Source: Vombatus ursinus (taxonomy: Eukaryota; Chordata; Mammalia; Diprotodontia; Vombatidae). Taken from it: a DNA stretch of 64,000 nucleotides. The position numbers and the translations under genes are program-made. Shown piece by piece: positions 1-9,963 of the stretch; position 1 is the first letter of the stretch, and each line of letters opens with the position of its first letter. The notes under the pieces are model-generated. The model was given only the letters and a program-made list of their open reading frames with translations. It was not told the origin of the DNA and did not search any database. The DNA lies in assembly GCF_900497805.2 (NCBI RefSeq), contig NW_020954599.1:43241654-43305653 (forward strand), read 5' to 3'.

Positions 1-189
1 CAAGATTTGGGTTACTTTCTCCATAGTCAAAAATATCCACTCATAAGGAGCTCTCTCAATATACGGGTATTTTTCTAGTCTTTCTGTGGTAGTCTGCCTT
101 AACTTCTAACGGAAAAAAAGACATCCCTGGAACATAGTTTATTCATCTTACAATTCTTAGCTCATTTTTTTTCAAATAATGTTAAAATG

Positions 190-350
190 AAAGGGTACTT
201 AGAGATTATCTAATTTAATGTTCTTATTTTATAGATATGAGTACCAGAGGTTAAGTAACTTACTCAAGGTCAGAGAGAGAGTTAGTGGAAGCCCTGGGTC
301 TCAGATACAGGTCTCCTGATTCTCAGTCTGATGCTCTTTACAGATCATCT
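190..350 (-). mobile_element. MIR-type CORE-SINE, antisense
   Basis: The stretch reads as the reverse of a MIR SINE: 'ttttatagatatgagtacc', then 'gaggttaagtaacttactc', then the end resembling the tRNA-like head. It is old and diverged, with no clear target-site duplication. Confidence 0.75.
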
Positions 351-354
351 TCCC

Positions 355-1125
355 TGTCTCTGAACCATGTTATCTTTGATTTGCAAAGATTTAAGCCACA
401 CATCTGTGGTTTCTATGGTAACCATTCAATTTCAGAGTAAAATGTACACATTTTAGCCTTGACTTTGACTGTGGTATCACTGTAAGGTCAAACCATTTCA
501 TTAAAAATTCCCTCCCTTTCTTTCTTTGAAAACTATCACCAGAAATCCCTAAGAATTGTACTAGATTTTATACAACTTTAATCTTCATTACTACCAGAAT
601 TTTAAAAACTCCAATATACCTTGTATTTGAAGTCTTCCTAATTTTTCCACTGAATTTGGTTCCAATAATAATTGAGACTTAATTATTCAGTTTAATTTTC
701 CTCCCTGCAAAGAAAATGGAGAATTTTCATTCAGATAATTTCCATTTTCTTTCCTCAGAACACAAAGGGAAATAAGAGATGCTATGACAATTCCTAAAAA
801 ATAATTTCTCTTTCTACCAAACTGTTCAACTTTCTTTATACATCAATCTTTCTTTTTTTCACCTTCCTCTTAGTTGCTCCTTTTCTGCTCCATGTCCAAA
901 GCCTATAGACACCAGGAGAAAACCAACACTCATTTTCTTTCACCATTTTCTAACCTGGTCTTGAATTTCTCTTTTATTTTGTCCTATCTTGTTCATTTGC
1001 TACCTATGAGTGCTCAAGGGATGTATCAGGCTATTTTACTCCAAAATCAAAGGTTGACAAGTACTACAGTTTTGTCTGGTAGACAGAAAGCAAGGTCATT
1101 TTTCCTGTGTTCAATGAATACTAAT
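355..1125. other. Unannotated A+T-rich sequence
   Basis: I recognise no repeat or exon here. An open stretch of 87 codons (874-1137) has no recognisable domain and looks like chance in T-rich DNA. Confidence 0.5.
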
Positions 1126-1127
1126 CT

Positions 1128-2992
1128 TTTTATTTAATTTGTATTTATTTTTTCTTAGTTACATGTAAACAAAATTTTTAACATCCATTTTTCTTTAAAA
1201 TTTTGAGTTCCAATTATCTCCCTTCCTCCCCAATTCCCACTTCATAAGAAGGCAAGCAATTTGATATAGATTATAACTATGCAATCATGCAAAATATTTC
1301 CATATTAGCCACGTTGCAAAAGAATGCAGACCAACAAAAAATGAATAATGGAGAAAGTTTAAAAAATGTGATTCAATCTGCATTCAGACTCCCATCTGTT
1401 CTTTCTCTGCAGATAGATAGCATTTTTAATCATAAGTCCTTCAAAATAGTTTTGGATCATTACATTGCTGAGAATGGCTAAGCCATTCACAGTTAATTAT
1501 CATACAGAATTGTTGTTAATGTGTACCAGGTACTCCTTGTTCTGCTCGTTTCACTTTGCATCAGTTCATGTAAGTCTTTCTAGTTTTTTCTCTAAAGCAT
1601 CCTGTTCTTCATTTCTTATACCACAATACTATTCCATCACAATTATATACTACAATTTGTTCAGTCATTCACCAGTTCACAAGCACCCCTTCAATTTCCA
1701 GTTCTGTGCCACTACAAAAAGAATAGCTATAAATATTTTTGTATTTAAAGATCCTTCTCCTTTTTCTTTGATCTCTTTGGGGTACAGACCTAATACTGGC
1801 AATTGCTAGTCAAAGGGGATGCATAGTTTTACAGCCCTTTGGTCATAGTTCTAAATTACTCTCTAGAATGGTTGGATCAGTTCGCAAACCTATGTACAAG
1901 GGATTAGTGTCCCAATTTTTGGATATCCCTTCTAACATTTGTCATTTTCCTTTTCTTTCATATTACCCAATCTGATAGATTGGGTAGTTGTTTAATTGGA
2001 ATTTCTCTAATCAATAGTAGTTTAGCATATTTTGTCATTATGAATATAGATAGCTTTTATTTCTTCTTTTTGAAAACTGCCTGTTCATATTCCTTGACCA
2101 TTTATCAATTAGAGAATGACTCATATTCTTATAAATTTGACTTAGTTTTCTATGTATTGAAGAAATGATATCTTTATCAGAAAAACTTGCTGTTATTTTA
2201 ACCCAGTTTTTCTGCTTCCTTTCTAATCTTGGTTGCATTGGTTGTGTTTGTGCAAAACCTTTTTAATTTGATATAATCAAAATTATCCATATTACATCCT
2301 ATAATGTTCTTTATCTCTTGTTTTGTCATAAATTCTTCCCTTATCCATAAATCTGAAAGGTAAACTATTCCCAGACCCCCTAATTTGTTTATGACATCAC
2401 CCTTTATGTCTAAATTGTGTACCCATTTTGACTTTAACTTGGTATGCTGGGTGAGATGCTGGTCCAGAAAATTTTGTTATACAATGATTTCTTATTCCAA
2501 AATCTTAAATTTTTGAGTTTGTCAAATCCTTGATTGCTGTGGTCATTTACTACTATGTATTTTGTACCTAATTTATTCCACTGATCCACCACTCTATTCC
2601 TTGGCCTGCATGAGATTTGTAGTGTAGTTTGTAACATAGTTTGAAACCTGGTACTGCTAGGCTACCTTCCTTCACATTTTGTTTCATTGTTTCACTTTAT
2701 ATTCTTGACCTTCTGTTCCTTTAGATGAATTTTTTAATCTCAATAATATTTGGTATTTTCTAATTTTGTAATTCGATTGACATGACACTGAATAAGTAAA
2801 TTGAGTTAGGGAGAATAGTCATTTTTCATTCTATTGACTCAGCCTACCTAAGAGCAAATTATATTTCTCCAATTGTTTAGATCTGACATTTTTGTGTGAA
2901 AAGCATTTTGGAATTGTGTTCATATAGTTCCTGGGTTTGTCTTGACAGCTATATCCCAAGTATCTTATATTGTCTGCAGTTATTTTAAATGG
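1128..2992 (-). mobile_element. LINE-1, 5'-truncated, antisense
   Basis: The + strand begins with a T-rich tail and the reverse of an L1 3' end ('gagttccaattatctccc', 1207-1224), then runs into reversed ORF2 sequence. Only the 3' untranslated region and the C-terminal part of ORF2 remain, the usual result of incomplete reverse transcription. It directly abuts an antisense L2 tail at 2993. It matches the L1 at 36143-42633 in the same regions but is clearly diverged from it. Confidence 0.9.
1500..2992 (-). pseudogene. L1 ORF2 C-terminal remnant
   Basis: Minus-strand translation around 2434-2600 gives RNRVVDQWNKLGTKYIVVND, which matches RNRVVDKWNKLDMEDTVVID in the L1 copy near 41120. The region covers the end of the reverse transcriptase and the C-terminal segment. 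Open frames are no longer than about 67 codons, so it is interrupted many times and non-functional. The homologous protein would be the L1 endonuclease/reverse transcriptase; the endonuclease and catalytic RT core are absent here through 5' truncation. Confidence 0.8.
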
Positions 2993-3115
2993 AATCAATG
3001 AATACTTACTGAGCACCTAAAATGTGTAAGAAACCATGGTAGGCATTGCGGGGATACAATAAAAATATGTAGTCTCTGTCATCAAGGAACATTTTGTTGG
3101 ATATAGAGAATATAT
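2993..3115 (-). mobile_element. L2 LINE 3' end, antisense
   Basis: 'aatgaatacttactgagcac' followed by a reversed 'generic tail' (tgtgtaagaaaccatggtag, then ggggatacaataaa) is the reverse of an L2 3' end. The upstream part of the L2 is lost or covered by the microsatellite that follows. Confidence 0.65.
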
Positions 3116-3165
3116 ATAAATACATATAAATTATATATGTGTGTGTATGTATACATAACAAAATA
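3105..3165. repeat. TA/TG-rich simple repeat
   Basis: Alternating TATA/TGTG runs such as 'atatatgtgtgtgtatgtat' (3134-3153). Imperfect microsatellite. Confidence 0.7.
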
Positions 3166-3427
3166 AATGTTTAATCACAATTCCTCTATATATAAACAAA
3201 GATTAGTAAGGGGTTGTGTAAGAAAAGATAGCATAAAAATTTATCAAAATAACTATACATATTTAAAATGACAATATGAACTCAGTTTTCTGGGAAATAT
3301 ACTTAGATTAGTCTTCAATTGAGATAGTAGGACAAAACAAATTATACAGATCAAATAATACTATTTAAACTTGTCTTCTCTGATCCAATTTCTACATTAT
3401 CCATTGAATTCTCATTCCTTAAGCACA

Positions 3428-4015
3428 GGTTGAACCCTTTCACTCTGTATCAAGAAGCTTCCATGCTTCCCCACCTCTTCTAGGAAAAAAAAATACAAGC
3501 AGCTCTGACATTTAAAGTCTTTCACAATCTGGCTCCAGTTTATCTTTCCAACCTGGTTTTACATTATTTACATGGGTAGACTTAGAAATTTTACTTAGGA
3601 TATAAGTGATGGCCTGTTATATATTGGAATTTTTAGGCCTGTCTTCCTAGAAAATAAAGTGTGTGAAGGTACGTATTCATAGGTACACATAGAACAAGCA
3701 CAGTGTATGCTGGTACACTTTAGGAGTAGCATTACCATTAATTGGCCTTTTCCTTGAGGAAATACAGTGGCAGATGTCCTGTCTCCCTTCACCATCTCAA
3801 TATCCCAGTCAAATTGACTGCTAGTTCTTCCTCAAACATGATTTGCTGCTTCTTACCTATCACTGGCTATATACTCTACCCCCCTTGACCGTAACTCTCT
3901 CTTTCCTCACCTCAACACCTCAGAATTCCTAAGTCTTTTATTCAACTCTGTTGTTAGCTGCTATTGAAAAGTTTCTTGACATTCCCAGATTTGTTTCCCT
4001 AGCTCCAACCCCTAA
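3428..4015 (+). mobile_element. L2 LINE fragment with ~220-bp internal insert
   Basis: Sense L2 3'-region landmarks flank an unrelated stretch: 'tctttcacaatctggctcc' (3518-3536) on the left, and 'cttcctcaaacatgatttgc' (3826-3845) and 'tcagaattcctaagtctttt' (3921-3940) on the right. Bases about 3571-3795 do not look like L2 and may be an insertion or a badly decayed segment. Confidence 0.6.
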
Positions 4016-4017
4016 TA

Positions 4018-4130
4018 CATATGTGTGTGTAGATACATTAGACATATGTATGTATATGCATATATATGTCTATATATGTCTACATGATATACATCAATGT
4101 GTATGTATATACATATACATTTGTTTCTGT
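4018..4130. repeat. ATGTATATG-type microsatellite
   Basis: Imperfect repeats of TATG/TATA/CATA, e.g. 'gtatatgcatatatatgtct' (4051-4070). It lies where L2 copies often carry a TA-rich segment, so it may have grown from the preceding L2. Confidence 0.75.
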
Positions 4131-4184
4131 TTATTCCCTTTTAATCCCTCACCCATGGGACTCATCGAGGTACTGACAACTAAG

Positions 4185-4975
4185 GAACAGATTAGGAAAG
4201 CACTTATAAAGATGGTGGTGCTTGCGGTGATTCTTGAAGGAAACCACGAAATGGATGGAAAAAGGTAGACCATTCCAGGAAAGGGGGGTAGTCATAGCAG
4301 AAGTAGAGAGAAAGAAGATGGAATGTCACATATGTATGAGGAACAGTGAGTAAATTAGTATGGATATACTCTAGAGTGAATGCAGAGGAGTAATGTGTGA
4401 GAAAGCTGGAAATGTTGGATGGAGTAAGTTTGTAATGAGCTATAGATGCCAAATTAAGGACTGTAGATTTTATCCTAAAAGAATTGGTGAACTGGTGAAG
4501 TTTATTAAATAGGTAAGTGACATAGTTATACCTGTGCTTTAGGAAAATCACTTCAGTGGCTACTTGGAGTATTGAATTGGAATGGGGAGATACTTGAGGG
4601 AAAAAAGTCAGTCAAGAGACTACTGTAATAGTCTAGGTGAGAGGGTTATGGCTGTGTGAGTAAAATGAAGGAGTATATATAACACAGAGATAGTCAAGAT
4701 AAAAGTCAATATTTAGTAACTGATTAAGTACATGGGGTGAGTAGGAGAGAAGAGTTGAGGATGATGGCACCCAGGTTGTAAATGTGGATAAATAGAGAGG
4801 TACTGTTCCATTTACAGTAATAAGGAAATTAAGACAAGGAGAGAGTTTTTGGGGAAAGATTAAGTTCTGTTTTAGTCATACTGAGCATGACATAATTGCA
4901 GGACATCTAGTTGAAAATGTTTAATAGATAATGTGGGACTGGAAATCAGGAGAAAGATTAGGGCTAGAAAATTCC
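4185..4975 (-). mobile_element. L2 LINE, long antisense fragment
   Basis: Runs continuously in L2 antisense order: 'agaccattccaggaaagg' (4268-4285), 'tttaggaaaatcacttcagt' (4539-4558), 'actgtaatagtctaggtgag' (4622-4641), then 'gaggatgatggcacccagg' (4757-4775). It covers the 3' part of the ORF and the 3' untranslated region. No open frame of significance is left. It ends at the RTE tail at about 4985. Confidence 0.75.
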
Positions 4976-4984
4976 AGGCACGTT

Positions 4985-5235
4985 TGTTGTTGTTCAGTCA
5001 TTCAGTCATGTCTGGCTCTTCGTGACCCTGTGGACCATAACGCGCCAGGCCCCACTGTCCATGGGATTTTCTGGAGTAGTTTGCAATTTCCTTTTCCAGG
5101 GGATCACCTTTTGTCAGAAGTCTCCACTATGACCTATACAGGTAATTCTGCCTTGGGTAATCCTGCAGAGCATAGCTCAAAGTTTCACTGAGCTACATAA
5201 GTGCCTCCACCATAAGGCAGTGATCCAGGAGGGTC
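4985..5235 (-). mobile_element. RTE/BovB-class LINE 3' region, antisense
   Basis: 'gttgttgttcagtcattcag' (4986-5005) followed by 'ctcttcgtgaccctgtggac' (5017-5036) and 'cgccaggccccactgtccat' (5043-5062) is very close to the ruminant BovB/ART2 sequence as I remember it. The next block ('ccactatgacctatacagg', 5123-5141; 'cagagcatagctcaaag', 5165-5181) also matches BovB-type sequence. Marsupial RTE elements of this clade are known, and MAR1 SINEs in this window share the first part of this tail. Confidence 0.6.
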
Positions 5236-5369
5236 AAGACACATGGGAGATATTTAAAAATGTTTGTTGAATTAAATTAAATGAGTTTATATCACTTTAT
5301 TTTGTACAGCTTGAGTTCTATTAAAATTATAAGGATTGGTAAAGAAACTAGAAAATGAACTGCACTTTG

Positions 5370-5520
5370 TTACAAGACTTAAATTTGAACTCTGACAATT
5401 GGTAACTCTGTGACTACTGTACAAGAGTTATTCAAACTCAGTTTCAATCTGTAAAGTCGAAGTGATAATGTTAGCACAACCTTCCTCAAGGAGTTATGAA
5501 TGAAACACTTTTCCTCATTT
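5370..5520 (+). mobile_element. MIR-type CORE-SINE
   Basis: MIR order is visible: 'ttaaatttgaactctgac' then 'ggtaactctgtgactac' then 'aaactcagtttcaatctgta' then the A-rich 3' part. Strongly diverged. Confidence 0.6.
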
Positions 5521-6845
5521 AAATAATTATTATTTTTAGTTTAATAATGTGATCTTTGAATTTTAAAATACAATTAATGACCTCTCAATTAGTGAATTTT
5601 TGACTGCCTTAAAAAAAGACAAAACCTTACTTCACTTCTCTTTCCCGCCTAAAAATTTTCTGTTAGTACTGTGCTTTACCTCCATTTCAAGATCTTTTGC
5701 CTTTCTCATTAATTTGTGATGTGGAAACTTGTCAACTCTTTAAAAGGAAAAAGAGTACTTCTACAAAATACATCGAATTTCCCTTATCAGACATGACTGC
5801 TATGTCTTCAAAGACTCCAGCACACTATTTAAGGCAGGTGACATGCTTTGACCCCAATCCCTTTTCTCAATCCTGGTTTCTGTTGTGCTAATTTGGTGCC
5901 TCATTGAGAAGTTGTCCACGTTTTGCTTGCAGGCTTGGGCTCACATTAAAGAATGCTCTTACACTGTGTGGAATCTGGATGCAATGTTAATTAACCTAGA
6001 CTGGGCTTTTCAGGATGGTCTCTAATCTTTTTGAACACGAAGAAAAAATAGCAAAGGTCAGCCTTGTAAGTTGTCAGCTACACTCAGTGCCTTACCTAGG
6101 TCTTTGTTTTCAAAGTACAGACCATGTCCTTCGAGATTAAGGAGAGTACCAGAGCTGCAGTATGAACTACTTCAGATTATGGCTTGAAAAAGAGGAAAGG
6201 AAAGATTTTTGACAATTTAGAAATAGCTATTGGATTTAGAGATATCAGGAACCACTGAAAATGTCTTTTTCTCTCATGTATGCAGCTCCCCATCAGTTCT
6301 CCAATATTATGTGATGAAAAGGGGAGGTTTGAATTAAATTTGTGTAATACTGCTAACAATCATGTTTATAACACTGGTCTCTACCATCATTTTTGCTTGA
6401 TAATTCAATTAAAAGTTGAAGTCAAGCTCATTAGTTTATGATTCTCAGACTTGGCTTGCTTCCCTGATTTTGAAAATCCAGGTGCTTGACTTTCCCCATC
6501 ATCTATTTCATTCTTAATGACATTTTGAAGATTCCTGAAAGCAACTTGGAAATAAAATGTCTGCAAGTTCTTTCAGTAGTACCCTTGGATGTAGACTATT
6601 GGGATTTTAAGCATTCCTCACTTAAGTCTTCTTTTTCTCCATCATAAATTCAAAGAAAGGGTAGTCACTGCATTCCAAGATTTTCCTTATTTGTACTTTA
6701 CTGATAGATTCCTCTTTTCTGATGAGAGTCACTACCAGAAAGAGTCATTAAGGCTTCTCCAGCCTTGAATGGTTGACGTGATTATGAAGGCAAATCAGGA
6801 CATTATTAGTTGCTGTGATAGCATCAAAAAAAGTTTTACAATAAT
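5521..6845. other. Unannotated single-copy-looking sequence
   Basis: No known repeat, splice-flanked exon or long open frame recognised. Two 60-64-codon open stretches (5697-5891 plus, 6177-6359 minus) have no domain signature. Conservation with other mammals could not be tested. Confidence 0.5.
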
Positions 6846-6854
6846 AATTATAAT

Positions 6855-7045
6855 AATGTTGCTTTTGAAAGAATGATGGATTTAGAATCTAGAGGATCTG
6901 GGTTCAAATCCCATCTCTACTGTTTTTTTATGTTTTTTGTTTTTTTGTTTTTTACCTGTGTGATAATGGGCAACTTACTTAACCTCTCTGGGCCTTAATT
7001 TGCTCATTGGGAATGCTGTTTTGGTAATTGCTTAATGACTGGCTT
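6855..7045 (+). mobile_element. CORE-SINE with expanded poly-T stretch
   Basis: Head 'atggatttagaatctagagg' and 'gggttcaaatcccatctct' lead into a T-rich block (about 6923-6952), then 'gggcaacttacttaacctct' and 'gggccttaatttgctcat'. The T block sits where the SINE normally reads through the tRNA-related part, so it is a local expansion or insertion. Confidence 0.7.
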
Positions 7046-8045
7046 TAAGATATACTTAAGTTTAATCTTCATTATTAATGCTTTGTCTATCACTTTCTGA
7101 AATCTGAACAATCAAGAAATTAACCCCTAATTTGTAGTATTTCTCTATTTCTGAGATGGAAATGTTCACACTGAAATTTTAACAATCAGATCTCATAGGG
7201 TCAAGCTGGCTCCCACTCACCCTTGTCTTTGGGACATGTGATTTTATGTTGTTGTTTTTTCAAACTACTGGTGAGAAAACTCCCTTTACCTCCATATCTC
7301 CCTTCCTTGTTTTTGGCACTTCCCAAAAAAGATCCAAACCCAGAAATTGACCCCTTATTCTCTTAATTAGATAATGTTGAACTGTGAAAGTCTTTTTCCC
7401 CCCTTTTGATCAGCTCATAAGCACTGGATCATCACCAAAATGATTCAAAGCAATTCAAACTTGCTTATGCCTCTTACCTTTTTTTTTTCTGGTCTGCCCT
7501 GCTGCATTTCAAAAACTGAACAACTTCTGTTTAGTTAAAAGGAATACTTAGAAGTCATCAATTTCTTAAATTCCATTAGAACTTTGCTCAGTTTTTCATG
7601 TAAATTATTCTTTGGTGAAGTAATTTTTCTTTGCTTTTCAGCATATTATCTTCAATTTTTTATGCTTTCAGTTCATATTGGAAATCTGTTTTATTTGAGT
7701 TGTTTCTTTTCCTGGATGATTACAATATTTCTGTTTGATTTGGTAGCTCTTGAGCTTTGGAATCACATTTCTGAATGTGTTAAACCTGGTATCCTTTTCT
7801 GGTTTTATATCCTGTGTATTATACAATCTGAACTTTACCCCCTAGATCTAATACTTGTGGGCAATTTTATTTTCTCCTATTCTGAAATATGGTATTCAGA
7901 ATATTTTCATCTTTTTTTCCCTGAAAGACAATTATATTTACATTATCTTTTTATATTGTTTTACAAGTCTGTGTTCTTTGTATTGACATATTTCATGTGT
8001 TCTCTCTTTGCTGACTTTGACTTTGGTCTACTAAACATATAACTA
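7046..8045. other. T-rich sequence with a chance-like hydrophobic ORF
   Basis: The + strand is T-rich. It includes a 152-codon open frame at 7584-8042, the longest in the window, coding only a Phe/Leu/Ile/Tyr-rich hydrophobic chain. I see no domain, and the composition explains the lack of stops. No gene is called. Confidence 0.5.
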
Positions 8046-8520
8046 CTAAAATATGACTTCCCTCTCTTCTATTCCTCTTTATATGTTAATTTTATTGAAA
8101 TATTTGGTTTTATATTGCCAACATTTCTCCCAGTATCCTTTCCTCTTGAGCCTCCCAGAGACCCATGCCATGCAAAAAGAATATTTTAAAGACAAAAAAA
8201 AGAAAACAAACCAAAAAAATCAGAAAAACTTATCAATATGTTGATGAAATATGAAAACACGTGTAGTTGGCCCTGGCCTTCCACCTCTACAAAGGAATGG
8301 GATAAGGATGTATTCTTATATTTCTTATCTGGACCCATGTTTGCTCTTGGCACTTTCACAAAATTTTGATTGTTTTGTGGTTCTTTCCATTTATATTGTT
8401 GTAGTCATTGTACGTGTTATTTTCTGGGTTCCATTTAGTTCACTCTGCATCATTTCATACAAATCTTCCCATACTTCTCTGTATTCTTCATATTCATCAT
8501 ATCTTATGGCACATTAACAT
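8046..8520 (-). mobile_element. Probable L1-related 3' fragment, antisense
   Basis: 'gttgtagtcattgtacgtgt' (8398-8417) and 'tagttcactctgcatcattt' (8437-8456) resemble the reversed L1 3' region (compare 'ctgctcgtttcactttgcat' near 1542), but the rest is a different subfamily. The preceding A-rich block (8176-8230) may be part of it. Confidence 0.4.
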
Positions 8521-8619
8521 TGTATTACATCTTTTATTCTTTTTTTTTCAAAATGGTCATTGTTTTGTTAAGGTTTTTCAGGTTTTCTTAATGAAAAGTG
8601 ATCATTTGTAAAACATTTT

Positions 8620-9010
8620 TAAATGAATATCACATAGAGGGAAATGGAGAATCATATGGTGGGGACTAACAGAATGTGGCATGTAGCCATTTGGAATACA
8701 AAAAGGAGATCAGGAGTAAAAGAATGGTATGATAAGAAGAAAAGATGGGCTGATATGGTTAGAGTAAGGAATGACAGGTGGACAACCAGGGGTCTGCTGC
8801 TGCCCAAATGATGGCAGGAGAAAGTAAGGAATGCTTCCAGCATGTTGAATAGACCTCCACTGGGATAAACCTATGGGAATGTATTGGAAAGAGTTGCACA
8901 GGCTGATGAGGCGTGGATGGATTATCTTTAAAATTTCTGGGACTATAGATTCAATTAAGCATATCACTATGTAGTTCTGAGACAAGAATTCTTCTTTGCA
9001 GAACATGAGA
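8620..9010 (+). mobile_element. Non-LTR (RTE-like) retrotransposon C-terminal ORF remnant
   Basis: Conceptual translation near 8740-8800 gives RWADMVRVRNDRWTTRG, like the end of RTE-type ORFs (R-W-A-G-H-V-A-R ... D-x-R-W-T). It is followed by W-K-E-L-H-R-L-M-type sequence. The match is by motif only and the copy is interrupted. Confidence 0.45.
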
Positions 9011-9111
9011 CATATGCCCTCTACATATGAGGCCTACATGGGACAGTACATAAAGAAAATATTTTTAAAAATAATATAAAAATTAACAGGCTATAGAAAG
9101 ATACAGATGGA

Positions 9112-9375
9112 AAGAGTTGCAGCCTAGGTAGCACAGTGAATAGAGGTCTAAAGTTAGAGAGACCTGAGTTCAATTCCAGACTCAGATATTTACTTGTTGT
9201 GTGATCCTGGGGAAGTCACTTAACCTCTGTTTACCTCAGTTTCCTCAATTATAAAATGTGCATAATAATAATACCTTCTTCACAGGGTTGTGGTGAGAAT
9301 GAAATGAGATAATATTTCTAAATATTTTAGAATGGTGCCTAACATATAGCAAGTACTTTTGAAATGCTTAATCCC
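9112..9375 (+). mobile_element. THER1/MIR-type CORE-SINE, nearly complete
   Basis: tRNA-like head 'cagcctaggtagcacagtg' with B-box-like 'gagttcaattcca', then the core 'gggaagtcacttaacctctg', then 'cagggttgtggtgagaatga' and the 3' L2-like end. No target-site duplication is obvious. Confidence 0.8.
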
Positions 9376-9499
9376 TTCCCCATTAAGAATTTTATTGTTA
9401 ATATTTATTTTGTCCTTTTGCCTTCCAAACATTTTTGGAACATTCATAGCTATTCTATGTTTTTAATTGACTTGTTAATTGTACTGATTACAAATCAGA

Positions 9500-9915
9500 T
9501 TATAGAGCTTATAGAAAGACAAGCTTATTCTGCAGTGGGTTTTTTCACAGCAGAATATAGTGAGTTTCATCCCATCTGAATCCAAGCAGCATTTATAGGA
9601 ATAAGATGCTGAGCCATTCACAGCATAAAGGGAGAATGAGCACAGCCCAGGACAGATTGAGATCCATATGGGAATTCTTGAGGCTGTGTTATCCTGGAGA
9701 CCTGAAGATACCAAAAACTAGCCCAACAACTGTGCATTATAGACAGGAACTGACATTTTCACAGTGTGCAGAAACTTTAGAGATTAACTAGAATTTGAAG
9801 ATGGTTGACTTGCATACCTGACCTCGGTAGATAGCTGAATATAGAGTAATCACTAGAATGCACCACAACCAGAAATAAGACAAGGGAAGGATCTCCCCTA
9901 TTACAGATATTATAA
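9500..9915. repeat. Unidentified repeat, copy 1
   Basis: It is paralogous to 14213-14615 in the same orientation. Shared blocks include 'gagcttatagaaa', 'gcatttatagga', 'taagatgctgag' and 'gatgttatcctggag'-like sequence. Both copies also keep partly aligned open frames on both strands (minus-strand MVSSGLQDN... here, MVSSGLQDS... in copy 2). I do not recognise the family. Confidence 0.6.
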
Positions 9916-9963
9916 TGATAAATGATTGCTATTTAATTCTTCTAGCTTTTCCCCCTGACATTT

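Noticed and set aside
7584-8042. 152-codon open frame, longest in the window
   Set aside because: Translates to a Phe/Leu/Ile/Tyr-rich chain with no domain. The + strand is strongly T-rich, which depletes stop codons. No promoter, splice or neighbouring exon evidence.
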